The position numbers were made by a program, and so were the translations under genes. Of a DNA stretch of 64,000 nt, positions 43,831 to 51,773 are shown in pieces (position 1 is the stretch's first letter; the number at the start of each line of letters is the position of its first letter). Under the pieces are notes generated by a model, which was not told the origin of the DNA, did no database searches, and saw only the letters and a list, made by a program, of their open reading frames with translations. The stretch comes from Variovorax sp. Sphag1AA (GTDB lineage Bacteria > Pseudomonadota > Gammaproteobacteria > Burkholderiales > Burkholderiaceae_C), in contig NZ_JACHYC010000001.1 in the NCBI RefSeq assembly GCF_014192575.1, positions 372,001 through 436,000 on the forward strand, read 5' to 3'.

Positions 43831-44730
43831 ATGCATCATTCAGTCTTTCTCCGCGCGGCCTTTCTCTTTCTGGTGACGACCCTGACCGGCGCTGCCGACG
43901 CGCAAGGGGTTCTTGAACTGCCTTCGGTCCTGCGCGACATGCCACGCGTCGGCTCGATGTGCAAGAACGATCGCCTCCCCGATCTTGAGGAGCCCGGCAA
44001 GGCAATCGCGGCACGGCGCGTACAGGCTGCCTGCGTGCTGCGCGTTTCGGAGATTGCGGACTTCCTGCAAAAGAAAGAGCCCGCGGTGATCGACGCGGGG
44101 AACGAGGCGGAGTTCTCGCAGTTCCACATTTCCAACGCGATGCGCCTCGACGCGGCGAGCCTGCGCACGCGAGGGCACTTGCGGAACAAGGCGATCCTTC
44201 TTGTCGGCGACGGCAAGGCGGATCGCAGGCTCTATGAGGTGTGCAGCGAGCTGCGTTCCAGGGGGTTTCGATCTGTGCAAGTGATGGCGGGGGGCATGAC
44301 CGCCTATCTGGCGCAGGGGCTGCCCGTCAATGGACAACGCCCGCCATCCGCCGCCGAACTCGCCCATATTGACGCGTCGCAAGCGTGGGCCCAGAGCCAG
44401 TTCCCGGAGAGCATCGTCCTTGTTGCCAAGGGCTCGGTCTTGGCCGAAGTGCTGCCGCGTGTGCAGCCGATCGCGTCGGTGACGCCCTCATCGGTCCGAA
44501 GTGCCGTCGAGCGGCAGCGCAAACAGCGTGGTGAAAGGCTCGTCAACGTCGTGCTGGCTGTGGAAGCCCCATTCGACGAGGAGACGTTCCTGAAGTACAG
44601 CCGGGCCGTTGCGCCGGTGCCCTTGCTCATCTACGCCGGCGGGAGTGGGCCGATGAAGGCTTTCCTCGCCGCTCAGCAAACGGTGTGGAGCAACCACCAA
44701 AGAGGACCCAGGCAGCCGCGTTGTGGGTGA
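43831..44730 (+). CDS. Exported tandem rhodanese-like protein, catalytic Cys apparently lost
   Basis: The 299-residue protein has a signal peptide (cleavage near ADAQ, residue 25) and two rhodanese-like domains. The first is clear: PAVIDAGNEAEFSQFHISNA and LRSRGFRSVQVMAGGMTAY. Where the sulfur-carrying Cys of CxxGxR belongs, it reads LVGDGKADRRLY, so this domain seems non-catalytic. The second domain (about residues 185-285) is weaker. Placed last in the secretion-like operon, it may act as a structural or regulatory module in the periplasm. Confidence 0.7.
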   Translation: MHHSVFLRAAFLFLVTTLTGAADAQGVLELPSVLRDMPRVGSMCKNDRLPDLEEPGKAIAARRVQAACVLRVSEIADFLQKKEPAVIDAGNEAEFSQFHISNAMRLDAASLRTRGHLRNKAILLVGDGKADRRLYEVCSELRSRGFRSVQVMAGGMTAYLAQGLPVNGQRPPSAAELAHIDASQAWAQSQFPESIVLVAKGSVLAEVLPRVQPIASVTPSSVRSAVERQRKQRGERLVNVVLAVEAPFDEETFLKYSRAVAPVPLLIYAGGSGPMKAFLAAQQTVWSNHQRGPRQPRCG

Positions 44731-44786
44731 ACGCCGGTCAGATCGAGCGGTGAATCGCTAGGCGCCTCCGCGCTACGATCCCGCCC

Positions 44787-46316
44787 ATGCCACCCACCAC
44801 CGCTGCCCCACCCGCTCTTCCGCTCGACGCCGACAGCATCCTCGCGCTTGCGGCGCGGTCGATGTTCCACCTGTTCTCGAGCATCAGCCAGGGCATGTTC
44901 CTGGTCGATCGCACCGGGCGGATCGTGTGGGTCAACGAGGGGTATCGGCGATTCCTGCCGGCGCTGGGCTTCTCGTCGATCGACCAGTTCCTTGGTCACA
45001 TGGTCGAGGACGTCATCCCCAACACCCAGATGCGCCGCGTGCTCGAAACCGGCGAGCCGATCCTGATCGATCTGCTGACGAACAAGGCCGGGACGTTCGT
45101 AGTCAGCCGGATTCCGCTGCGCGAGGAAGGCGAGGACGCGGTGCTTGGTGACGTGATTGGCGCGATCGGGATCGTGCTCTTCGACCATCCGGAGACGACG
45201 CTGCAGCCGCTGATCAGCAAATTCGCCTTGCTCCAGCGCGACCTTGACGATGCGCGGCGCGAGTTGGCGAGCCAGCGCAACAACCCGCTTTATCAGCAGT
45301 CGGCGGACGGCCAGCGGCGGTCCAAGTACACCTTCGCGAGCTTCATCGGCAGCAGTCCGGCTGCGGTGGAGGTCAAACGCCATGCGCGGCGCGCGGCGCA
45401 GTCGTCGAGCCCGGTGCTGCTGCTGGGTGAAACCGGCACGGGCAAGGAACTGCTCGCACATGCGATCCACGCAGCGTCGGCGCGGGCGAAGGGGCTTTTC
45501 GTCAGCGTGAACATCGCTGCCGTGCCCGACACGCTGCTCGAAGCCGAGTTCTTCGGCGTCGCACCCGGTGCGTTCACCGGCGCGGACCGCAAGGCGCGCG
45601 AAGGCAAGTTCAAGCTGGCGGACGGCGGCACGCTGTTCCTCGATGAAATCGGAGACATGCCGCTGGGCCTGCAGGCCAAGTTGCTGCGCGCGCTGCAAGA
45701 GGGCGAGATCGAACCGCTGGGATCGAACAAGCTGGTGCCTTTCGACGCCCGCGTGATCGCTGCCACTTCGCGCGATCTGGCCGCGCTGGTGCGGGAAGGG
45801 CGCTTTCGCGAAGACCTTTACTACCGCCTCAACGTGCTGCCGGTACGCGTGCCGCCGCTGAGAGAGCGTCGCGGCGACATCCCCGCATTGGTGGAAGCGC
45901 TGGGCGAAGACATGGCGTTGCGCAGTGGCGAGGCGCCCCCCGAACTGACGCCCGAAGCGCTCGCCTTGCTGGCCGCGCAGCACTGGCGCGGCAACATCCG
46001 CGAGCTGCGCAACGTGCTGGAGCAGGTGACCATGCGCAGCGATTCGCAGCGCATCGACGCGGCGCAACTCGAGCGCATCCTGCGCGAGGCGGGCCAGGAG
46101 AACATCGCGCCGCCGACGCGAATGCAGGCGGAACCCGCCACGGAGGCGGAAGAGCGCGCGTTGCTTCTTCGGCCACTCGCGCAGCAAGTCGCGGAACTGG
46201 AGCGCAAGGCGATCGCGGCCGCAATGACCGAGACCGGCGGGAACAAGCTCGCGACCTCGCGTCTGCTCGGTATCTCGCGCGCAACGCTCTATGAACGTCT
46301 GGAAAACCCTGACTGA
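44787..46316 (+). CDS. Sigma-54-dependent transcriptional activator with PAS sensor
   Basis: The 509-residue enhancer-binding protein has an N-terminal PAS domain (ISQGMFLVDRTGRIVWVNEG, residues 34-53) that probably binds a small ligand. The AAA+ domain has Walker A GETGTGKELLAHAI (about 216), the sigma-54 contact loop GAFTGA (about 266), Walker B GGTLFLDEIGDM and RLNVLPVRVPPLRERRGDI. A Fis-type helix-turn-helix (TSRLLGISRATLYERLE) ends it. A good sigma-54 promoter stands 104 bp downstream, before the ABC transporter operon it most likely activates. Confidence 0.93.
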   Translation: MPPTTAAPPALPLDADSILALAARSMFHLFSSISQGMFLVDRTGRIVWVNEGYRRFLPALGFSSIDQFLGHMVEDVIPNTQMRRVLETGEPILIDLLTNKAGTFVVSRIPLREEGEDAVLGDVIGAIGIVLFDHPETTLQPLISKFALLQRDLDDARRELASQRNNPLYQQSADGQRRSKYTFASFIGSSPAAVEVKRHARRAAQSSSPVLLLGETGTGKELLAHAIHAASARAKGLFVSVNIAAVPDTLLEAEFFGVAPGAFTGADRKAREGKFKLADGGTLFLDEIGDMPLGLQAKLLRALQEGEIEPLGSNKLVPFDARVIAATSRDLAALVREGRFREDLYYRLNVLPVRVPPLRERRGDIPALVEALGEDMALRSGEAPPELTPEALALLAAQHWRGNIRELRNVLEQVTMRSDSQRIDAAQLERILREAGQENIAPPTRMQAEPATEAEERALLLRPLAQQVAELERKAIAAAMTETGGNKLATSRLLGISRATLYERLENPD

Positions 46317-46339
46317 AGAACAGTCAATTGCCTGAAACA

Positions 46340-46358
46340 AAGACACTCTGGTTGTCTT
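46340..46358. promoter_or_regulatory. Candidate upstream activator site
   Basis: AAGACA (46340-46345) and TGTCTT (46353-46358) form an inverted repeat with a 7-base spacer. It lies about 62-80 bp upstream of the -24/-12 element, a usual distance for an enhancer-binding protein. Attribution to the activator encoded immediately upstream is inference. Confidence 0.4.
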
Positions 46359-46419
46359 GATTTCAAGCGTTTAGCGGGTAGAGGTACGGGAAAGTCCTTT
46401 GTTTTCAAGGTAATGGGAC

Positions 46420-46436
46420 TTGGCATGAACTGTGCA
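46420..46436 (+). promoter_or_regulatory. Sigma-54 promoter (-24/-12) of the transporter operon
   Basis: TTGGCATGAACTGTGCA matches TTGGCACG-N4-TTGCA with two mismatches and the correct GG-to-GC spacing. Transcription would begin near 46447, leaving a leader of about 20 bases that carries the CAGGAG ribosome binding site of the binding-protein gene. The adjacent sigma-54 activator gene supports function. Confidence 0.75.
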
Positions 46437-46467
46437 ATATTCAGTCACCATTTTCAGGAGACAAAGA

Positions 46468-47664
46468 ATGTACCGTCGCCACCTCGTCGCTCTGGCCGCC
46501 ATGGCCACCGCCGGAATTGCTGCCTTCACCGCACCGGCCTGGGCGCAGTCCAACGAGATCCGCATCGCCCACATCTACAGCAAGACCGGGCCGCTCGAAG
46601 CCTATGGCAAGCAGACGCAGACCGGCCTGATGATGGGCCTGGACTACGCCACGGGCGGGACCATGATGGTCAACGGCAAGAAGCTCGTCGTGATCGAGAA
46701 GGACGACCAGGGCAAGCCGGACCTGGGCAAGTCGCTGCTGGCGGCGGCCTACGCTGACGACAAGGCGGCGATCGCGGTCGGCCCGACCTCTTCGGGCGTC
46801 GCGCTCGCGATGCTGCCGGTCGCGGAGGAATACAAGAAGATCCTGCTGGTCGAGCCGGCCGTGGCCGATTCGATCACCGGCGACAAGTGGAACAAGTACA
46901 TCTTCCGCACCGGCCGCAACAGCTCGCAGGATGCGATTTCCAACGCGGTCGCGGTCGACAAGGCCGGCGTCACGGTCGCCACGCTCGCACAGGACAACGC
47001 CTTTGGCCGCGATGGCGTGAAGGCATTCAAGGACGCGCTCAAGAAGGCCAAGCTGGTTCACGAGGAATATCTGCCGGCCGCCACGACCGACTTCACGGCC
47101 GGTGCGCAGCGCCTGATCGACAAGCTCAAGGACCAGCCGGGCCGCAAGATCATCTGGATCGTGTGGGCGGGCGCGGGTAACCCGTTCAAGATCGTCGACC
47201 TCGACCTGAAGCGCTACAACATCGAGATCGCGACCGGCGGCAACATCCTGCCGGCGATGGCGGCCTACAAGGCGCTGCCGGGCATGGAAGGCGCGGCCTA
47301 CTACTACTTCGGCATCCCGAAGAACCCGGTGAACGAGGCGATGGTCTCGATGCACTACAAGGAGTTCAAGACGCCGCCGGACTTCTTCACGGCGGGCGGC
47401 TTCTCGGCCGCAATGGCACTGGTGACTGCGCTGAAGAAGACGGGCGGCGACACCAACACCAACAAGCTCATCTCGACGATGGAAGGCATGAGCTTCGATA
47501 CGCCGAAGGGCAAGATGACTTTCCGCAAGGAAGACCATCAGGCGATGCAGAGCATGTACCACTTCAAGATCAAGGTGGACCCGGCTTTTGCGTGGGGTGT
47601 GCCTGAGCTGGTCCATGAGATCAAGCCCGAGGAAATGGATATCCCAATCCGGAACAAGCGCTAA
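46468..47664 (+). CDS. Branched-chain-type ABC transporter substrate-binding protein
   Basis: The 398-residue periplasmic receptor (family LivK/HAAT) starts at ATG 46468 after CAGGAG. The signal peptide ends near PAWAQ (residue 28). Family marks are IRIAHIYSKTGPLEAYGKQT at the mature N-terminus, VGPTSSGVALAMLPVAEEYK for the ligand loop and a GGFSAAMALVTALKK segment. This subgroup often binds aromatic or hydroxy acids rather than leucine. Because a PHB depolymerase gene follows inside the same operon, 3-hydroxybutyrate or its oligomers are worth considering as ligand. Confidence 0.92.
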   Translation: MYRRHLVALAAMATAGIAAFTAPAWAQSNEIRIAHIYSKTGPLEAYGKQTQTGLMMGLDYATGGTMMVNGKKLVVIEKDDQGKPDLGKSLLAAAYADDKAAIAVGPTSSGVALAMLPVAEEYKKILLVEPAVADSITGDKWNKYIFRTGRNSSQDAISNAVAVDKAGVTVATLAQDNAFGRDGVKAFKDALKKAKLVHEEYLPAATTDFTAGAQRLIDKLKDQPGRKIIWIVWAGAGNPFKIVDLDLKRYNIEIATGGNILPAMAAYKALPGMEGAAYYYFGIPKNPVNEAMVSMHYKEFKTPPDFFTAGGFSAAMALVTALKKTGGDTNTNKLISTMEGMSFDTPKGKMTFRKEDHQAMQSMYHFKIKVDPAFAWGVPELVHEIKPEEMDIPIRNKR

Positions 47665-47674
47665 GCCGCGCATC

Positions 47675-47691
47675 GGCCTCTGCCAGAGGCC
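47675..47691 (+). terminator. Hairpin after the binding-protein gene
   Basis: GGCCTCTG (47675-47682) and CAGAGGCC (47684-47691) pair perfectly, with one C between; folding needs a few central pairs to open. A T-rich run (TTCTCCCT) follows. It could attenuate transcription so that the receptor is made in excess of the downstream subunits, as is common in ABC operons. Confidence 0.5.
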
Positions 47692-47720
47692 TTCTCCCTA
47701 AAAGAACGCTTTCCCCATCT

Positions 47721-47742
47721 GTCCCCCTCGCAAGAGGGGGAC
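47721..47742 (+). repeat. Strong hairpin with GCAA loop before the PHB depolymerase gene
   Basis: GTCCCCCTC (47721-47729) and GAGGGGGAC (47734-47742) form a 9-bp perfect stem closed by GCAA, a stable GNRA tetraloop. It stands 37 bp before the depolymerase start. It may protect or separate mRNA segments, or be a copy of a genome-wide interspersed palindrome. There is no T-run, so it is not a simple terminator. Confidence 0.55.
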
Positions 47743-47778
47743 GGTTCAGTGCACCTCGAAAAACCAATGGAGACAACC

Positions 47779-49254
47779 ATGAAGCGCAACTGGATGACGA
47801 TGAAGATGAGCATGGTCGCGGCCTTCGCCGCGCTGGCGGGCCACGCGGCCACGGCTGCGGTGCCGTTGCCAGCGCTGGGGGCCAATGCCGCGGAGGTCAG
47901 CGTGTCCGGCCTGTCGGCGGGCGGGTTCATGGCCGTGCAATTGCACGTTGCCTATTCGGCGACCTTCAAGCGTGGGGCGGGCGTCGTGGCGGGTGGGCCC
48001 TACTACTGTGCGGAAGGATCGATCGTCAATGCGACCGGCCGCTGCATGACTCACTACACCAGCATCCCGGTGTCCACGTTGGTCAGCACGACCAACAGCT
48101 GGGCCTCGGCCGGCACCATCGATCCGGTGTCGAACCTCGCGAACTCGAAGGTGTATCTCTACTCCGGCACTTCGGACAACACAGTGGTCCAGGCCGTGAT
48201 GAACGACCTCAAGACTTACTACCAGAGCTTCGTCCCGACGGCCAACACCTTCTACAAGAACAACATCGGCTCCGGCCACGCGATGATCACCGACGACTAC
48301 GGCAGCAGTTGCAGCACGACGGCTTCGCCCTACATCAACAACTGCGGGTTCGACCTGGCGGGTGACATCCTCCAGTACCTCTACGGCACGCTGAGCGCAC
48401 GCAACAACGGAACGCTCTCGGGTACCTTCACCGAGTTCAACCAGGCCGAGTTCGTGAGCGGCCACGGCATGGCTGCGACTGGCTGGATCTATGTGCCGCA
48501 AAGCTGCAGCAGCACGTCGTGCCGCGTGCACGTGGTGCTTCACGGCTGCAAGCAGAACTACACCGACATCGGCGACAAGTACGTGCGCAACACGGGCTAC
48601 AACCGCTGGGCCGACACCAACAGCATCATCCTGATCTACCCGCAGACCAGCACGGCGGCGACCAACAGTTGCTTCGACTGGTGGGGTTACGACAACGCGA
48701 ACTACGCGAAGAAGTCCGGCCCGCAGATGGCCGCGATCAAGGCCATGGTGGATCGCGTGACGAGCGGGTCGACCGGCGGTGGTAGCGGTGGCGGATCGAC
48801 GCTCGCTGCGCCCACGGGCGTCGGTACGTCCGGCGCCACGAGCAGCAGCATGGTGATCGGCTGGAACGCGGTCTCGGGCGCAGCGAGCTACAACGTCTAC
48901 CGCAGCGGCAGCAAGGTCAATGCGTCGGCGGTCACCGGCACGACCTACACGGACACCGGGCTCGCCGCGTCGACGACCTACAGCTGGAGCGTGACCGCGG
49001 TCGACCCCAGCAACGTCGAAGGCGCGATGTCCACCGCCGCCACTGGCACCACGCTCGCCGCCAGCGGCGGTGGCACCACGCCGGTCTGCTACACCGCGAG
49101 CAACTACGCCCACACCACCGCAGGCCGCGCCACGCAGACCGGCGGCTACACCTACGCCAAGGGTTCCAACCAGAACATGGGCCTGTGGAACACCTTCGTC
49201 ACCACGACCCTGAAGCAGACCGGAACCAACTACTACGTGATTGGCACCTGCTGA
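47779..49254 (+). CDS. Secreted poly(3-hydroxybutyrate) depolymerase
   Basis: The 491-residue protein starts at ATG 47779 behind GGAGAC. The signal peptide ends near ATAA (residue 26). The catalytic domain places the lipase box GLSAG (residues 44-48, Ser46) close to the N-terminus, the order of type II catalytic domains. WIYVPQSCSSTSCRVHVVLHG and CFDWWGYDN follow; the Asp and His of the triad are downstream. A Gly/Ser linker leads to an FN3 module (MVIGWNAVSGAASYNVYRSG), and the C-terminal 60 residues (CYTASNYAHTTAGRA) look like a substrate-binding domain. The enzyme should cleave extracellular PHB to short products. Confidence 0.88.
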   Translation: MKRNWMTMKMSMVAAFAALAGHAATAAVPLPALGANAAEVSVSGLSAGGFMAVQLHVAYSATFKRGAGVVAGGPYYCAEGSIVNATGRCMTHYTSIPVSTLVSTTNSWASAGTIDPVSNLANSKVYLYSGTSDNTVVQAVMNDLKTYYQSFVPTANTFYKNNIGSGHAMITDDYGSSCSTTASPYINNCGFDLAGDILQYLYGTLSARNNGTLSGTFTEFNQAEFVSGHGMAATGWIYVPQSCSSTSCRVHVVLHGCKQNYTDIGDKYVRNTGYNRWADTNSIILIYPQTSTAATNSCFDWWGYDNANYAKKSGPQMAAIKAMVDRVTSGSTGGGSGGGSTLAAPTGVGTSGATSSSMVIGWNAVSGAASYNVYRSGSKVNASAVTGTTYTDTGLAASTTYSWSVTAVDPSNVEGAMSTAATGTTLAASGGGTTPVCYTASNYAHTTAGRATQTGGYTYAKGSNQNMGLWNTFVTTTLKQTGTNYYVIGTC

Positions 49255-49265
49255 TTTCAAACCGC

Positions 49266-49291
49266 GCCGCCGCGAGGCGGCTTCTTTCTTC
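49266..49291 (+). terminator. Hairpin terminator after the depolymerase gene
   Basis: GCCGCC (49266-49271) and GGCGGC (49276-49281) form a stem with a GCGA loop, followed by TTCTTTCTT. It lies 11 bp after the stop and 6 bp before the livG-type start, so it may be only partly effective. Confidence 0.6.
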
Positions 49292-49296
49292 GATCG

Positions 49297-50061
49297 ATGC
49301 TTGAGACCCGAAACCTGACCATCCGCTTCGGCGGCCACGTGGCGGTGAATGCTGTCAGTTGCGCTTTTGCGCCTGGCACGTTGACCGCCATCGTCGGCCC
49401 CAATGGCGCCGGCAAGACCACTTACTTCAATCTCATCTCGGGCCAGCTCAAGGCGACCGAGGGCACGGTGACGCTCGACAGGCAATTGCTCTCGGGCCTG
49501 CCGGCCTCGGCGCGCACGCGGGCGGGGCTGGGGCGCGCGTTCCAGCTCACCAACCTCTTTCCCAATCTCACCGTGTTGGAGAACGTGCGTCTCGCGGTGC
49601 AGGCCACGCGCGAGGGCGCGCACCGCCGCGGTCTCAATCTCTGGAGCATCTGGAGCGACCACCGCGCGCTGACAGAGCGAGCCGACCAGATCCTCACCGA
49701 CGTGGCGCTCAAGGCCAAGGAGCACGCGACCGTCGCGAGCCTTCCGCACGGCGACCAGCGCAAGCTCGAAGTTGCGCTGCTGATGGCGCTCGAGCCGAAG
49801 GTGTTCATGTTCGACGAACCGACCGCCGGCATGAATGCGGCCGAGGCGCCAGTGATCCTCGACCTGATCCGCGCGCTGAAGAAGGACAAGACCAAGACCA
49901 TCCTGCTGGTCGAGCACAAGATGGATGTGGTGCGTGAACTCGCGGACCGCATCATCGTGCTGCACAACGGCCAGCTCGTGGCCGACGGCGAACCGTCAGA
50001 GGTGATTGCCTCGCCGGTGGTGCAGGAGGCCTATCTCGGCGTCGCGAAGGAGGCCGCATGA
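49297..50061 (+). CDS. livG: Branched-chain-type ABC transporter ATPase (LivG-like)
   Basis: The 254-residue ATPase has Walker A GPNGAGKTTYFN, the LivG-typical LGRAFQLTNLFPNLTVLENV region, a signature-like LPHGDQRKLEVALLMAL (the usual LSGG is LPHG, as in many LivG proteins), Walker B VFMFDEPTAGMN and H-loop LVEHKMD. It works with LivF on the LivHM permease. The stop overlaps the livF start. Confidence 0.92.
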   Translation: MLETRNLTIRFGGHVAVNAVSCAFAPGTLTAIVGPNGAGKTTYFNLISGQLKATEGTVTLDRQLLSGLPASARTRAGLGRAFQLTNLFPNLTVLENVRLAVQATREGAHRRGLNLWSIWSDHRALTERADQILTDVALKAKEHATVASLPHGDQRKLEVALLMALEPKVFMFDEPTAGMNAAEAPVILDLIRALKKDKTKTILLVEHKMDVVRELADRIIVLHNGQLVADGEPSEVIASPVVQEAYLGVAKEAA

Positions 50062-50783
50062 CCACGAACCTGCTTGAACTGAGTGGCGTGCACACGCACA
50101 TCGGTGCGTATCACATCCTTCACGGCGTCAATCTCGCAGTGCCGAAGGGCCAGCTCACGATGCTGCTCGGTCGTAATGGCGCCGGCAAGACGACCACGCT
50201 GCGAACCATCATGGGCCTGTGGCACGCATCGCAAGGCAGCGTGCGCTTCGGCAATACCGACATCACCGCGATGCGCACGCCGCAGATCGCCGAGCTCGGC
50301 ATCGCCTACGTGCCCGAGAACATGGGCATCTTCTCGGACCTCACGGTCAAGGAGAACATGCTGCTGGCCGCACGCGCGGCGAAGAACGCCGACCAGATGG
50401 ACGACACGCGTCTGAAGTGGATCTTCAAGCTCTTCCCCGCGGTCGAGAAGTTCTGGAACCACCCGGCGGGCAAGCTGTCAGGTGGGCAGAAGCAGATGCT
50501 CGCGGTGTCGCGCGCGATCGTCGAGCCGCGCGAGCTGCTGATCGTCGACGAGCCCAGCAAGGGCCTCGCGCCCGCGATCATCAACAACATGATCGACGCC
50601 TTCAGCGAGCTGAAGAAAAGCGGTGTGACGATCCTGCTCGTCGAACAGAACATCAACTTCGCGCAACGGCTGGGCGACACGGTCGCCGTGATGGACAACG
50701 GCGTCGTGGTGCACAGCGGCAGCATGGCCGCGTTCTCCGCGGATGAAGCCTTGCAGCAATCCCTGCTGGGGCTCGCACTATGA
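50058..50783 (+). CDS. livF: Branched-chain-type ABC transporter ATPase (LivF-like)
   Basis: The 241-residue ATPase has Walker A GRNGAGKTTTLRTIMGL, IAYVPENMGIFSDLTVKENM, signature LSGGQKQMLAVSRAIV, Walker B LLIVDEPSKGLAP and H-loop LVEQNINFA (Gln in place of the usual context, typical of LivF). It overlaps both neighbours by 4 bp. Confidence 0.93.
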   Translation: MTTNLLELSGVHTHIGAYHILHGVNLAVPKGQLTMLLGRNGAGKTTTLRTIMGLWHASQGSVRFGNTDITAMRTPQIAELGIAYVPENMGIFSDLTVKENMLLAARAAKNADQMDDTRLKWIFKLFPAVEKFWNHPAGKLSGGQKQMLAVSRAIVEPRELLIVDEPSKGLAPAIINNMIDAFSELKKSGVTILLVEQNINFAQRLGDTVAVMDNGVVVHSGSMAAFSADEALQQSLLGLAL

Positions 50784-51760
50784 ACAAAGAATTCGACTGG
50801 AAACCGCTGGCGCTCGTGCCGGTGCTCGCGTTGATCGCATTGCCCTTGACGGGCTCCGTATCCACCTGGCTCACGCTCACCGTCGCGGGCCTTGCGATGG
50901 GGATGATCATCTTCATCATCGCCTCGGGCCTCACGCTGGTCTTCGGGCTGATGGACGTTCTCAACTTCGGTCACGGTGTGTTCATCGCACTCGGCGCTTT
51001 CGTTGCGAGCACAGTGCTCGGCAGCATGAGCGACTGGACTGGCTCGCAGGAACTGTGGCGCAACCTCGTGGCCGTCTTCCCGGCAATGCTCGTCGCCATG
51101 CTGGTCGCGGGCGCCGTCGGCCTGGCGTTCGAACGCTTCATCGTGCGGCCGGTGTACGGCCAGCACCTGAAGCAGATCCTCATCACGATGGGCGGGATGA
51201 TCATCGGCGAGGAGCTGATCAAGGTGATCTGGGGCCCGGGGCAGATCCCTTTGCCGCTGCCTGATGCATTGCGCGGCTCGTTGCTCATCGGCGATGCAGC
51301 AATCAGCAAGTACCGCATCCTCGCGGTGATCGTCGGCATCTTCGTCTTTGGCCTGCTCGCATGGACGCTGGGGCGGACCAAGATCGGCCTCTTGATCCGC
51401 GCCGGCGTGCAGGACCGCGAGATGGTCGAGTCGCTTGGCTACCGCATCGGCCGGCTGTTCATTGGCGTGTTCGTGGTGGGCAGCGCGCTGGCGGGCCTCG
51501 GTGGCGTGATGTGGGGGCTGTTCCAGCAGAACCTCATTCCGCAGATGGGCGCGCAGGTCAACGTCCTGATCTTCATCGTGATCATCATCGGCGGGCTCGG
51601 CTCGACCACGGGCGCGCTGATCGGCGCACTGCTGGTGGGCCTGATGAACAACTACACCGGCTTCCTGATGCCGACGCTCACGCAGTTCGCGAGCATCTTC
51701 CTGATGGTCGCCGTGCTGCTGTGGCGTCCGCAGGGCGTCTATCCCGTCGCGAATCGTTGA
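50780..51760 (+). CDS. livH: Branched-chain-type ABC transporter permease (LivH-like)
   Basis: The 326-residue inner-membrane protein has about eight TM helices. LivH features include IASGLTLVFGLMDVLNFGHG (residues 53-72) and RAGVQDREMVESLGYRIGR, the coupling loop. GGLGSTTGALIGALLVG near 272 is also typical. The start overlaps the livF stop (ATGA). Confidence 0.93.
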   Translation: MNKEFDWKPLALVPVLALIALPLTGSVSTWLTLTVAGLAMGMIIFIIASGLTLVFGLMDVLNFGHGVFIALGAFVASTVLGSMSDWTGSQELWRNLVAVFPAMLVAMLVAGAVGLAFERFIVRPVYGQHLKQILITMGGMIIGEELIKVIWGPGQIPLPLPDALRGSLLIGDAAISKYRILAVIVGIFVFGLLAWTLGRTKIGLLIRAGVQDREMVESLGYRIGRLFIGVFVVGSALAGLGGVMWGLFQQNLIPQMGAQVNVLIFIVIIIGGLGSTTGALIGALLVGLMNNYTGFLMPTLTQFASIFLMVAVLLWRPQGVYPVANR

Positions 51761-51773
51761 AAGGACGACGACC

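Noticed and set aside
44673..46346. Long minus-strand frame over the sigma-54 activator gene
   Set aside because: Composition is typical of an antisense shadow, and the plus strand carries an intact AAA+ protein.
47746..49965. Very long minus-strand frame (about 740 codons) across the PHB depolymerase and livG genes
   Set aside because: It is His/Arg-rich shadow coding caused by GC-rich third positions; two well-recognised plus-strand genes occupy the same DNA.
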